Positions 11,717 to 23,671 of a stretch of DNA of 64,000 nt are shown piece by piece. Source of the stretch: Emergomyces orientalis (taxonomy: Eukaryota; Ascomycota; Eurotiomycetes; Onygenales; Ajellomycetaceae); the NCBI GenBank assembly GCA_002110485.1, contig MOWL01000067.1:2666001-2730000 (forward strand). The letters are read 5' to 3'. Each line of letters begins with the position of its first letter. Within the stretch, counting starts at the first letter, position 1. The position numbers were made by a program, and so were the translations under genes. Under the pieces are notes generated by a model that saw nothing but the letters and a program-made list of their open reading frames with translations, had not been told where the DNA came from and did not search any database.

Positions 11717-12289
11717 GGGTGTAGGAGGGGAGGGAGGATGAATGGCAAGATTTTGTATCGCTGCGATAATGCCTGTCAGCTTCAGTTTTCCTTTAGAATT
11801 GAACGGAATGGGGAGTAATTAAACAGGGAAGGGAATGACAGGATAGAGGTAGCACTTCAAAAATGAAATAGGAATCAAAATCAAATCCAACGGGTTAGCA
11901 GGCTCGGGTTTCGGTTCCTGTTCCTTTCATTCCATCCAAAGAAGAAGAAAAATGTAAGAGGGAAACGAGAGAAAAGAGAGATAAATAAAAGAAAGCCCAG
12001 AGCATAGAATTCCACCTAAGTTTGAAATACGAAGATACAGTCTCCTGAGGAAACATGCAACCTCCACATACAGCGTGCTCTGTCATTCGGCTCTCCAGAA
12101 ACCAGTCAACAACAAAATCCGAAAAGCGAACTTCCGCAATTTGATCCAACATATCAACAACCAAAGTTGATATTCCAATTTGAATCCCAAGGCTTGAGAG
12201 GGGGAATCTCTGAGATCAGATGCCAAAAAGGAGAAAATAAATGAAAAGAAATGAAAAGAAAAGCATGTCCAGATATACAGAAGAAAACA

Positions 12290-12326
<37 letters not shown>

Positions 12327-12424
12327 AAACCCACCCGTGTATGAAATTCTGGCTCCCCCACCAACTCCCCCCCTCCCCCCCTCTTCCGCCCTCTTGACAA
12401 ACAAAAATCTTAAAAAGAAGCCAA
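11717..12424. other. Convergent intergenic spacer with an (AT)n microsatellite
   Basis: 708 bp between two convergent 3' ends. It contains a perfect AT dinucleotide run at about 12293-12324 and C-rich stretches near 12355-12385. No gene is supportable; small open frames over the AT run encode only Ile/Tyr repeats. Confidence 0.6.
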
Positions 12425-13960
12425 TCAAACATGCGCCCACCCATTATACGCGATGACCTGCATCTCATCAATCAAACACGGCAACCCAACCTCTCTATTC
12501 CTATCCCGATCATTAGTATTACGATAATCACCCTTCCACTCTCGCTTCCACTCTCGCTGCCACTCCCTAATCCTCCCCACAACCTCCTTCGACCGCCACG
12601 GCAAACCAAACATCGACGCAAAGACCCACCTCCCCCAACCACCAACCACAGCGTCGCGCTTCGACGGCCACGCCCGCACAGCCTCGTAGGCGACAAGGTT
12701 ATATCCGACGCGGACGTTGGGATTCAGCCAGACGCCCTTGGATGGGGTCAAGGGGTTGTCGTAGTGGATGAGGCAGCATTCGCTACCCTCGAGATGGTAT
12801 TTGGCGAGGGAGTCTGGGATTGCGCGGAAGCGGAGGGGGGTTTCTGGGGTTTGGAAGGGGGCGGCGTCGAAGATTGCTAGATGTTTTATTGGTTGTTAAT
12901 TGAGATAATCCTAGGTGCTACTTCTTATGGGTATTTTTTTTGTTTTTTCTGGTTGGATTGTAGGAAGGGGGGTGTACGTACCAATCCCATTCCAGCAACT
13001 TTGGACGCGTACGGGTTTGCCGGCTATAAGAGCATTTCTTGAGTGTCTGGATGTGAAATATGGATACCGCTGGGAGAAAGTAGCAGACCCCTTCCCGTCT
13101 CGCAGGGCAAATGTGTCGTAGAAAAGGTCGGGCTTTGTGAAATCGAGCGAGCACGCGGCGGCATACGAGCCCGATCGGGTATTGAGTAGTGATATGATAT
13201 CCGCCATCTATGGAGTTTTTTGAAAATACAAGACATATATGTCAGCTTATATCTTTTGTATTTAGGTTCCCATCATTTGATCGGTTTTTTTCCATACCGA
13301 AAATATCACATCATTCAAAAAGATAATCTTATCAAAAGTCCTCCCAGCCTCCACAAGCCTCTCCAACGGCTCCAACGATTTATTCCGCAGATGAGCCAGG
13401 TATGGTATACGCCTGAGCTCCCGCTTGCCCCTTGGCGTATCAATCCACCCCTCATCTGCTGGTGGCTTGTTAATCTCGTCCTCATGAGTGGCGGGATCAA
13501 GAACAATAGTCCTCTCCACGCCGATCTCATCCAGCTGCCGCTCCAGATCCCTCAGCGCGCCTTTCGAATCATCCCAACTCCCACTTTCGTAGACAGAAAC
13601 GTAGATATTATCTTTCCCGAATAACCTCGCCAATTCCACAACGGCGGGATTCCAATGGTTTCGGAGGATGGCCTCGTTGTTCCAGTGCGTGCTGGCCACG
13701 TAGACGGATTTGATTCCAGGAACGAGCGTCGTGTCCGTAGGTTCTGGTGGTGGTGGTGGTGATGGTGGTGGTGATAATGGTGATCGGGTTGATAATAATA
13801 ATGACGATGTGGTAAAGACGAGGTAATCGACGACGGCGAAAAACACGATGCAGAACGTGAATAAGGCGCTGAGATATCCATGCGAGCCACGTCGGGGGAA
13901 GAAGATCGGACCTAGAAACGCAGACCACCAGCGGTGGTATCCGCGTGGAGACACCAACAT
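12425..13960 (-). CDS. GT69 alpha-1,3-mannosyltransferase (CMT1/CAP59 family)
   Basis: Three minus-strand exons (13960-13298, 13207-12982, 12876-12425; introns 90 and 105 bp) encode 446 residues. An N-terminal signal-anchor (about 28-46, YLSALFTFCIVFFAVVDYLVF) and a Pro-rich stalk indicate a type II Golgi protein with lumenal catalytic domain. Family-like segments are YVASTHWNNEAILRNHW, NIYVSVYESGSWDDSKGAL, KIIFLNDVIFS at the first splice, DLFYDTFALRD, QSCWNGI-AIFDA across the second splice, and LNPNVRVGYN near the end. Cryptococcal members add alpha-1,3-mannose to capsule polysaccharides; ascomycete members probably act on wall or secreted glycans. Both splices restore these segments, so the model is good. 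The start is the ATG before the anchor. The neighbouring GCN repeat lies upstream in the 5' region, not in the protein. Confidence 0.88.
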
Positions 13961-15778
13961 GATATTTTCAAATTCCTACAGCAGGCTGCTGCTGCGGCGG
14001 CTGCGGCGGCGGCGCTGAGAGGAGGAAAAAGCAAACCATCAATGGCTTTAAAGAGAGTAACGACGGAATCCTGCAGGAAAGAAGAAATACTCAATATTAA
14101 AGAGTGGCGTCAAACGCATCATGGCATCATGGGCTTTCTCAAGGGAGTTTCAATTAAACAAACGGTTGTAACAGGTAACGAGAGTTTGTCATAATTGTCC
14201 ATGGTTTCAATCCGCTCCTGGAAATGGTTTCAATAAAGGGCCCTAGTTGGATGCTCTTAATTATGGTCCAGGCGCCCCACAAAGGAGTACGAAGCGTAAG
14301 TAGTAGCCTGTGGGGAGAAACGCCGAGGTCGCTGGTGTCAGTTAGTACGGAGATTATACTCGGAGGAAGAAACATGAGCCAAGGCATATATATTATATAT
14401 ATATATATATATATGGATGTATCTTCAAAAGGTAGAAAATTAAGTTCTCTCTTTGCCGAGCATTTAAAAAAAATATAAAAATAAAAATAAAAAGAGAGCA
14501 AGAAACTTGATCGAAAAGATGAGGTGATATCAATTCTGAAATATCATATCTCTCTCTCTCTGCAACTAAATGCTCTGTCTGCTCTTGTTTGTTGCAGCAG
14601 CCGTTTGAAGCAGACGAAGAGATACGATAGATATGCAACTGACTGAGATAACATAACTTCTTCATTCTTGAAAATTAACTCTCCTGAGATAGGAAAGTTG
14701 AGTAAACTTTCCACTGGAGAGAGAATAAAGATACTAATATAAAAGGCCAATTAATATTCTTATCTCAACACCACCGAGGGCACAACCAGATAGAATTAAT
14801 TGCAGGATATTAATGAAAAAGGGAGATGGGGATACTCTCAAATCCTTTGAACTTTGAGCTTTTTCTTGAAATCAATAGATCATAACAGATTACAGATTAC
14901 AGATTAGTAGGAGGGGGGGGGGGGTTCAATTCCCTTTATATATATATTATAGTAGTTATATCTCTCTCCCGACGTAAGCCCGGAGAGATAATCTTCAAGC
15001 CTACACATCTTTTTTTTTTCGTCCCCAGCAAACCTGGCCATCTATCTATCCTTGAATTGACGAACACCCCCCCCCCCCCCAATTTGGCGAATTCTGCCCC
15101 GCCCGCTAAAAACAAACTAAATTCAAAGACTAAAATATAACCTGGCAAATTGGTTCATTCGCATCTAATATGTACACAGTACCGTAATCTTTCCCTCTTG
15201 ATCTGACACCATACCAAATCCACTGTTGACTATTATTCTGATGTTCGGTCATTCTGCAGGGATATATATATTCATGGATACATCTCGGCCTCTTTTTCCT
15301 GCAAGAATGCTCGTTTATTGCTACTAGTTGCTGTAGATCTGCGAAGGAGTAGCTAGCCTGTAGACAAATTCCCCCGTATACACCATGCCATGCCTTGGTT
15401 AATATTCAACTATCTAGTATTATTATATATTATATATATATATCCATATCCATATCTTCTCCCATATTAGCTACTTGGAAAAATTGGGAACAGCCGAGGC
15501 TATCAGTCACCTGACTCGTTTCCCTTCCCAAACCCCCAAAAAAAACACGCTTAGTCATGCACGCGTCGGATGAAGACCCCCCCCTGAAAAACGCGTCTCC
15601 GTGGAAAGTTTTGGCGATGGAGATTTTAATCTGGAGTCAAACAGTCAATACTTGAGACTTGACACTTGACACTTTTGATATATCCCAACTCTGGACGCTC
15701 CCTCTGGCCACTACCTGATTGCTTTATGACTACCCCCCATATACTATACATACACTGACACTGACACTGACACAGACC
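13961..15778. promoter_or_regulatory. Divergent intergenic region between GT69 gene and SLD2, rich in simple repeats
   Basis: 1.8 kb that must hold both promoters. Repeats include a GCN triplet run (13981-14016), an AT run (about 14388-14414), a G12 run near 14917 and a C15 run near 15067. The last 140 bp before SLD2 carries CTTGACA-type and CTGACA direct repeats (about 15655-15775). No gene or RNA was recognised. Confidence 0.45.
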
Positions 15779-17955
15779 ATGTCAGACCAACCTTCAGAAG
15801 AGCAGGGAGAACAGGCATCGTCCTCATCATCATCGACACTTCGAGTAGAATTAAAAGAATGGGAACGTTCCTTTTCGATTGCAAACGGTGGCCGGAAACC
15901 AGGGAGAGACGATATCAAAAATAATCCTGCCATTTGTATGATTACTACCGCTTCTCCTCTTAATAGTTTTAGCAAACCCCAACTCCTCCTTTGATCTCTC
16001 CATGAAAAATAAAAAACCCCTCGCTTGCAAAATAATCTTGTTCTAGTCTCTAATATATACATATATGTATAGCTGCCAAATACAAGACCTATTCCCGTCT
16101 CCGCGCCCAGTCGTCGCAAACCAATCACTCTCCGGCTCCTCCAACACAAGCAAAGTCCCGCCTGGGGAAACGTAAACGCTCATCAGATGATGATACACAC
16201 GAACATGTAACGGGGCCACCATTCTGCTCAACACCCCGAAAAAAATCCTCCTCCTCCTCCAACAAGCACATCCCTCCTACCACGCCCAGCAGGGGCAGAG
16301 TATCGACAACATCGCCATCATTTCTTCTTGCTCATGCAAATCCAAACACCGACCCCAACACCCACCCATCCCAGCTAGACCCCTACGATTCCCCATCCAC
16401 TCTACGCAAACTCTTCAGTCCCAGCTACCATAACCATAACCATAACCATAACCATAACCATAACCATAATCGTAACCACCACGAACCTTACTCATCATCA
16501 CCCCTACCGCTCCGCGCCGCCATCGGACCCACCCCACAACGCGATGGGAAAGCGCTGGGCTTGTTTGACCTCCTTTCTACTTCCGGAGGGAGTAGTCGGA
16601 GAGACAGTGCTGCTGCGACGCCGTGTTCGAGGCGGCGGAAAGGGTTTGATAGGCATGGAGATTATGATAGTATTAATGCCATGCGGACACCCTCGCGACG
16701 GAAGGGGGGCCAAAGTCGATCTAATGCAGATGGTGCTGGTGGAGGTGGAGGTGGGGATGATGAGGAGGATGAAGGCTTTTTCGCGAGGGGACGCACCCCA
16801 GCGTCATCTGCTAAGAAGTTCTACCTGGCGAATTTCTTCGCTACGCCGCCTGCGTATCGGTATTCAACAGTTATCGATGGCAAAGGGAATAGTAGTAATA
16901 ATGATAATGAGAAAGGTAGCGTTGGGGATGAACGAGGCCCCGAGTCAAAAAATGCACCGGGCTCAGATACACCGTCTTTTCTGCGACGACGGAACTTATT
17001 TTCATCGTCATCGTTAACCGCCAACTCGCAACAACATGCGCGGGGCGTTAATGGGAGTACACTGCAACCGCACGATCTAAGTCCCATTGCAGTACGCATG
17101 CCGCAGAAGCTTGTCGGGAAGGGGCTTAGCTCTATCGTTCAGGGGCTAAGGGATATTCAGGAGGAAAGGTTGGACGAGGAGTTGGATGTTTTGAGAGAGA
17201 TGGAGGCGGAGCGGAATAATGTTGTTATCAGTGATAGCCAGGTTCCGCGTGATGACGATGCTGATGGTCGTGCGACGAGTAATTCACCCGCGAAAACCAG
17301 ACGGTGGAAGAAGAAGGGACAAAAGAGAACAACGCGGCGGGTTATCATGAAACCCATCCGCACTAAACCAAAACCAAAACCAACACCGGAATGGCCCGTT
17401 GCTGTGACTGATGAAGAAGGGGATGGGAAAAGCGAAGCTGAGATGGCGGCTATTTCGGAGACACAACCTCAGCCTCCCCCTCTAGAACCCGGCGCGAACA
17501 AGGAAAACGAGAAGGAGTCGGGTGGTGTTTCGTCTCCAAACAAAGGCATGGACAAAAACAAAAATGCCGAAAACGGCTCAGAACTCAACTACGCGTCGGA
17601 CTTGGATTCAGACTCCAACTACGAATATATCGCTGAACCCACGTCCCCATCTCGTCACACCCGGGCCGGGAAGGAGAAGATTGCTCTTACCACTACCACT
17701 ACCACTACCACTACTACGAATGCCAATGCCAATGCCAATGCCAATGCCAATGCCAATGCTGCCAAACGGAAACAGGCTACCGCGACTAAGACGGCGATTA
17801 AATCTGCGTCCAAAGATACGCCAGCAGATAAGCAAAAACGCAAAACCAAACCGGACGCGCACGCTAATTATCGCGCACTGAAGATTCGGGGGAAAGGATC
17901 ACATGCGAGAGGTGGGGGCAGGTTTGCGGGGGGACGGTTTGGGAGGAGGAGATAG
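15779..17955 (+). CDS. SLD2: DNA replication regulator Sld2 (DRC1, RecQL4 N-terminal-like)
   Basis: Two exons (15779-15935, 16073-17955; 137-bp intron) encode 679 residues. The N-terminus matches Sld2 proteins: a Leu/Trp-rich helix (LRVELKEWERSFSIANGGRKPGR) and, across the splice, NPAI-SAKYKTYSRLR. The body has many Ser/Thr-Pro sites (SPSTLRKLFSP, GPTPQRDGKALGLFDLL, AMRTPSRR, GRTPASSAKKFYLANFF). These fit the CDK phosphorylation that lets Sld2 bind Dpb11. A second conserved block is at about 440-480 (LVGKGLSSIVQGLRDIQEER). The C-terminus is basic and Gly-rich (ANYRALKIRGKG... RRR). In yeast, phosphorylated Sld2 assembles with Dpb11, GINS and Pol epsilon to fire origins. Coding microsatellites (His-Asn, Thr, Asn-Ala) interrupt disordered parts. 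The model is confident; length is long for Sld2 because of these inserts. Confidence 0.9.
16429..16476 (+). repeat. (CATAAC)n hexanucleotide tandem repeat inside SLD2
   Basis: Six perfect CATAAC units, then the variants CATAAT and CGTAAC, in frame. They encode alternating His-Asn. The unit superficially resembles a telomere repeat but is internal and coding. Confidence 0.9.
17690..17760 (+). repeat. Coding (ACTACC)n and (AATGCC)n tandem repeats inside SLD2
   Basis: Adjacent hexamer tracts encode a poly-Thr run and then about six Asn-Ala pairs in the disordered C-terminal half of Sld2. Unit length is a multiple of three, so length changes keep the frame. Confidence 0.85.
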
Positions 17956-18441
17956 ATATAGATGAAATAAAGCGGGGGGGGTGGCGGGAGGTGTTTGTGG
18001 GGAAGGGAGCGGGGTGGGATGGAGGTTAGGATGTATCATTATATAGGCCTGTACTCTTTTTGGTATAGAACATGGATTATTGTAAATTGGGTTTACGCTC
18101 ATGGTGTTCAAATAGAAAATAGAACGCTATCGCAGAGTCGAGGGGAAGTGTCGCAAATGCAGAATAATGAGATTTGGGAAGAATGCCCATGTTATATTAG
18201 GGGGTATTTAAAAAAAATTTAAAACAAGAGTAATCACAGCCCATCCTTGACCAAAAGTAAAATAATAAATCATGAACCGAAACATTTTCTATATCACAGC
18301 TATATACATATATATATATATACAACTTTTACGCCTTTACGCCTATCGCTATGATAAATCAGAAAGAAAAGGTCATACCCATTGCATGTTTCCGTAGGCA
18401 TAAATGGACCTCCCGGGTCCATTGATCAAAATCAACCAATA
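17956..18441. other. Convergent intergenic spacer SLD2 / Topors-like
   Basis: 486 bp between two 3' ends, with AATAAA-like sites (for example near 18261) and a TATATA run near 18306. No gene is seen. Confidence 0.6.
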
Positions 18442-18931
18442 TCAATCCGGTTGATACCTATCAAGCGCCCGCTGTATCCTCCTCGCCCGCGAAACGGCGT
18501 CATAGCGAGCAGCACTATCAAAACGCCTACTAGCCGTGCTCGTCCTTTTTGAAATCCCCCTCCCGGGCCACGACCGTCCGCGGTCCCTGGCAGCAATAGG
18601 CGTGGTCGACGAAGACCGGGATATCATGTCCGCCGCACGTCTCCCACCAAAGTTCTGCGTATCCGTAGGCGGCGGTGATCCCAGCACATTACGACGATGA
18701 TCATCAACATCATCATACTGCACCGCCCGATCCCAATCCGCCAGCGAATTATACGGGCTCCGCAACCACGCCTGCAACTCATGAAGGAACAAGCGCGCAT
18801 TATCGCGCCCGATGAATTCCTGCAATAGCTCCTCCGCCTGCCCGCTGCTTCCCTTCATATCCACCGTGCGCAGGATTGCGATGATGTATTCTAGCAGGAA
18901 TTCGGCATTGTTACTTGCGTTGCGTCCGCTT

Positions 18932-18975
<44 letters not shown>

Positions 18976-19705
18976 GTCTCCCGTATCGCTACCGGCAGTG
19001 GCGGTGGTCGGATTCAGAAAGGTGAAGACCTGCAACTCGCGACGGATCCACTTGCGCGCGCGCGAGACGAGGTTTGCATCTTGGTTGAAATGCTGCGGAG
19101 TGAGTTCGCGATACTGCGAGAGTCGGTTCGTGCCTACTCGTCGCGAGTAGAGTTGGTGGCCGTAAATGTGCCGTCGGCGGATTATCGGGTCGTCCGGGGA
19201 AGGAGGAGGGACAGGTTGTTGTTGTGGTCGACGAAGCGGAGGACGACGCCGGAATCTTCTTGGGTGAGGGTGTCCCCCTCCTGTAGCACTCCCTAGACTT
19301 GTAGCGGTAGCTGAAAGCTGTTGTCTATCTGTCTGTGGTGGTGGAAGTGGTAAGTGGTATATTTTTGGGTCTGAGGCGGTCCGGGGTTCCGGCTCATATT
19401 TCACGCTTGTGACGGTTGCTTGGCCTGCAGATCAATGTGTTAGTGAGCTATTAGTTCCTACGTACGAAGGAGGTAACCGCTCACATACATAATGGACAAG
19501 CAGGACGCTGCTGTAGCCAGCTCAGGAGACATACGAAATCGAAACTGGCATGTTTGCAGGGCTGCGCAGTTGCTACCTCGGTGATCTGCTCGAGACAGAT
19601 CACACAGGGATTAAGATGGACGTTATTACTATTGGACTGGCTCTCAGCCACCTCGTCTAGGGTTTTGCGGAGGATTTCCTGCTGCAAATCGACATCCTGT
19701 GCCAT
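18442..19705 (-). CDS. Topors-like RING-finger E3 ubiquitin (and possibly SUMO) ligase
   Basis: Two minus-strand exons (19705-19489, 19424-18442; 64-bp intron) encode 399 residues. The splice completes the RING: CVICLEQ at 34-40, PCKH at 49-52, D56...C59LLSW, and CPLC at 70-73, whose last Cys codon is split by the intron. The second half matches the region after the RING in animal TOPORS. It has a basic stretch RRRHIYGHQLYSRRV, then LTPQHF, ARKWIRRELQVFTFL, and a helical block ending FLHELQAWLRSPYNSLADWD-RAVQYDD (about 248-310). Animal Topors ubiquitinates p53 and other nuclear targets. An in-frame upstream ATG at 19879 would add 58 residues but reaches far into the divergent promoter. An Ala run of about ten residues (GCN repeat) interrupts the domain. 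RING assignment is strong; Topors orthology is inferred. Confidence 0.82.
18936..18974. repeat. GCN/CTG trinucleotide repeat coding for poly-Ala in the Topors-like gene
   Basis: A nearly perfect run of CTG/TGC units on the plus strand. Read on the coding (minus) strand it gives about ten consecutive Ala, placed between two conserved parts of the Topors-like domain. Confidence 0.85.
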
Positions 19706-20073
19706 GGGAAAGATTGGCAACTTGTGGATGTTGAGATGTTTTCGTTGAATGTTGTTAAGAGGAAGAAGAATGAATGAGTCAGCAGGATAACCTTCCTTTT
19801 CTGCGCGGAAGGTCACGGGACCACTAGTTTTAAATAGGAAAGAATACCGAGACTGATTTCGAGGTTGAAAATTGCCCAATCGGGAAATATTGATCGACCC
19901 ATCTCAACTTCAATCATCTTCAACATTGCGGAGACAGAGAGAGACAGACAGAAAAAGATTGCTGCTGCACGGTGCAGTATATCTCTACACCCGCCCTTTT
20001 TTCTGTGCTATGCCATGTGATGCTGAGATCTGCTAGAGCTGCTGTTTTTACACGATTCTCGAAGTATCCCAAG
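19706..20073. promoter_or_regulatory. Bidirectional promoter region, Topors-like / HAD protein
   Basis: Only 368 bp separate two divergent start codons, so the promoters must overlap. A GAGACAGAGAGAGACAGACAG purine repeat lies at about 19930-19950. Both strands carry in-frame upstream ATGs here (19879 minus, 20020 plus). Confidence 0.5.
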
Positions 20074-22333
20074 ATGACTACTCCCATGTTGAACGGGCCC
20101 TTGCAGAGCGAGGGCCGTAAATCCGCATACACCACCACGGCGCTCAAACGATGGTCATGTCAGAGTGGTGGCGAGCTACCTGGTGAGAGCTTGTTCAATA
20201 GCGCTATAGTTTTCTCTTCATGGGACCCAGTCAAAGCTAATGGCGCATTCGCAGCTATCGCGCATATCAAAGCTATCCATGTCTACGACTTTGATAATAC
20301 CCGTACGAACCCGCATCATACTACTCCTCAATGATTCAATGATGAATCCCAAGACTAATTCTAATTTCTTTTCTTTTCAGTATTTGCGAGCCCCCTTCCT
20401 AACCCCCAACTATGGAATGGCCCGACGATTGGCTTTCTTTCAACCTACGAATGTTTTGCAAACGGAGGCTGGTGGCATGACCCCAACATTCTTGCAGCTA
20501 CGGGACAGGGCATGGAAGCAGAGGAGGCCACGGGGTGGAAAGGATGGTGGAATGAACAAATAGTATGGCTGTCAACATGGTATAAAATTGCGTATGAACA
20601 TGCCCGCTTACACTTTGCTTTAAAAAGGTACAATTGGGGGAACTCAGCATGCAGCAAAAGGATGCGCTTACAGTTCTGCTCACTGGCCGGGCAGAGGGCC
20701 CATTCGAAAACATCATCAAACGAATGGTTAAGAGCAGGAATCTGGCTTTTGACCTAGTCTGCCTGAAACCCGAAGTTGGTCCCAATAGCCAACGGTTCTC
20801 CACGACTATGAACTTCAAGCAAACTTTCCTGGAAGATCTGGTTGTCACCTACAAACATGCCGACGAAATCCGAATCTATGAAGATCGAATTAAGCAGTAA
20901 GCCTTATCCGTTCCATTTTGCTAAGCCCAACTCACTCCCTGTTTAGTGCCAAAGGGTTTCGTGAGTACTTTGAAAAGCTCAACCGGGTTTTGCAACCTGG
21001 CCCGCCCGCTGCTGCGCGAAAACCCATCAATGCCGAAGTTATTCAAGTTGCTGAGGAAGCCGCTTACCTCTCCCCAGTCACCGAAGCTGCTGAGGTCCAG
21101 CGGATGATCAACTCTCATAATAAGGTCCTGACCTCGACATCTGGCAATACTACCAAATCGCCATATGGACGACTAAGAATAAAACGCACAATATTCTTCA
21201 CAGGATATCTCCTGTCCAATACAGATTCATCCCGGATCATCAACTACGTTTTAAACCCATTGATACCCCCTAATATATCCGATTCGAACGATATCAAATA
21301 CATGGCCAACTCCATCCTGATCACCCCGCGCCCTGTCTCAAAATCCATCCTAGAAAGAGTCGGTGGCATCGGGAAGAGCTTGCGCTGGCGAATTACTGAC
21401 ACAGGCGTATTTGAAAACAAACTCTGGGCCGCCAGGGTGACGCCAGTCCTAGACTCAGAAATCATCTACACCGAAAACCCAGAACCACTCATGGTCCTCG
21501 CCATGCGCAAGGGCGCACGGCCCACGGATGCCGGCCGGATCCGCAATTGGCAACCTGTCATTGAAGACAACGCCCTCGTCTTCGACGCAACTGTAGGGCA
21601 AAAGATGGCGCTGAAGATCGAAGAGGAACAACCGGACGAAGGCGAGTGGGAGACGCTACCGTTCAGTAAAAGTAGTAATAAGCGCAGACTTATCCAGCAG
21701 ACTATTCGGGAGGACGAAGGTGCGCCATTACCGGCGTACTTGCGGCAAGGTAATAATAACTATAACGGCAACAACAATCATAACAATTCTAATAATGCGA
21801 ATGCGAATGCGAATGCAAATACGAGTATGAACAATAACAATATGCGAGACCGCGAACCCCTTTCACGCAATTACGCGCCACACCCTCATGGTCAAGCACA
21901 AACACATCCTCATGTACCACACGGCTCTAGTCACGCTCACCAAGAATACCCACCCCATCACAACCGGAACAATCCCTCCTATCCACGCCATCATGGTGAA
22001 AACGCTGGCGGCAGTTCCGGCGGAGGTAGATACTACGGAGATGACGGACCCCCTCCTCGCCGCGGCGGAGGCGGCCCCAGCGCTAACTATCGAGGAAGTC
22101 GCGGGCGTGGACGCGGCGGAAGGGGACGGGGACGTGGTCGTGGAGGTGGAGGTGGCGGAGGAGGCGGGGGTGGTGGTGGTCGAGATGGTCCACCTGGTTC
22201 CCATCAGTACCGGTCGCTGGATGATCATACAACGGGCGGCGGCTCTGGTGGTGGTGGGTATGAGGGACAAGGGACGGGGGATGAGAGGGGTTTTGGAGGG
22301 GGTGGGGGTGGGGGACCAGTTATGAATTATTGA
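20074..22333 (+). CDS. HAD-fold 'Swiss Army Knife RNA repair-like' protein with RGG tail
   Basis: Five exons (20074-20182, 20255-20302, 20381-20562, 20628-20896, 20947-22333; introns 72, 78, 65 and 50 bp) encode 664 residues. The HAD nucleophile motif is D48-F-D50-N-T in HVYDFDNTLFASPLP, formed across the second intron. Motif II is in LTVLLTGRAEGPF and motif III/IV in DEIRIYEDRIKH-AKGF, also spliced. The signature NGGWWHDPNIL identifies the fungal family annotated as Swiss Army Knife RNA repair-like HAD. The C-terminal ~170 residues are Asn/His-rich and then RG/RGG-rich with a run of Gly, typical of RNA-binding tails. A phosphatase or RNA end-processing role is inferred from the fold, not shown. 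The first intron is a multiple of three without a stop, so it could be retained. Start choice is uncertain: in-frame ATGs exist at 19972 and 20020. Confidence 0.86.
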
Positions 22334-23671
22334 TGGATTGACTTGATATTTTCTTAACGAGTTTGCTTTGTGGTCATTTTTTCATTTCTTTTCATTTTAT
22401 GTTTTATCTTTCATTCTCGTTTCTACATACCTATCGTTATCTTCATCAGGTTGTGTGTGGGGGTTTTTGTTTTCTATTTCAATTTGTACCCCATTTACGA
22501 GAGCGTTTTATTTTATTTCTTCTAGTGTCCATGTCCTATTTCTTTTCTTTTACACATGTATTTCTGAGTCTTTTTCTTCTTTTAATTATTTTACTATTTC
22601 ATCTTTTCAACATTCATATAGCTCTAAATATATATTTAAATATTATGTCTTTAATTCCATCCCATCCCATCATATTCATCCAAATATTTCTTCAAAAGAA
22701 TTTGTAAAATCAGACAGCTGAACTCGTCGGGCGTTCGGGAATGGTGAAAGCATGGGCAAGAAACGGGCTCTTGTTTTTGAAATGGTAGGGGGGGGGGGAA
22801 GGTGGTGGATGGCAGAGGACGTTCTGCCTTCGCAAGCTTTAATCTCGAATTATTTGTGGTGAGTTAGGGAACGAGCATGGTATAAGCAGATTTTTAAACC
22901 GCGACTCTTTTTGCAAGTGCAAAGAAAATAATTATTTAAGACGAAGAAGGAAGAAGAAGAAAAAGAAGAAGAAGAGTGGTTCTTGAGTTGGGATGAAATG
23001 CTTTTTTTGAGGTGGTGTGGTTGTTCTATTTGGGCTGGATTTGGGCTGTATTCATACTATATATATACAGGTGGTTTTGGCTGGAGCGGTGAAAAAAGTT
23101 AACTTCGAAAAATAGAAAAATCAAAGCAGAAGAAACAAGAGAAACAAGGGGTATATATATACATTCGCCCACGGTTACGAGATAATACAATAACACAAAA
23201 ATATGGCACAAAAACTGACAAAAATCTAAGCAACCAGGCACGCAGCATTGGAAAAAAAGCTTCTGATGAGATAAAAATGGGGGACAAAGAAGAGATAAAA
23301 CAGGGCGCGATACCTGAATAATATGAGTCTTTTCAAAGCTCCAAGCTCTTTCATCTATCAAATTCAATTCAAATCAGTCGTCAGTCAGATAGATGTTCAA
23401 TTCCATTATTCCCATCCCATCCCATCCCATCCCATTCCATTCCATAATCGTATTCGTGGTTTTTTTCGTGTGCTGGATTCCCATATCATATCACGTCAAC
23501 CAACCCTTTCAAAACAAAAAAGAAAACCAAAATCCGCCAAAAGCCTCAAAAATAAAAAGAGAAAGAAAGAAAGAAAAAGAAAAATCTAAACCCCCATGCC
23601 TAAACCCAAACCCATTAAATGAAAATGAAAATTTCAATATAAAACAAGAGCAAAACATGAAGTAAAAGCCA
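22334..23671. other. Convergent intergenic region between HAD protein gene and FIG1
   Basis: 1.34 kb with no supportable gene. The first 370 bp are extremely T/C-rich on the plus strand, consistent with a 3' UTR. Repeats include a G10 run near 22789, an (AAG)n purine run at about 22940-22975, and tandem CCCAT pentamers at about 23411-23445. Confidence 0.55.
23411..23445. repeat. (CCCAT)n pentanucleotide repeat
   Basis: Four CCCAT units followed by CCATT variants in noncoding DNA upstream of the FIG1 3' end. The related sequence CATCCCATCCCATC appears at about 22658-22672. Confidence 0.8.

Noticed and set aside
16429..16476. CATAAC repeat resembling telomeric CCCTAA
   Set aside because: The unit differs from the fungal telomere repeat, and it is in frame and coding in SLD2.
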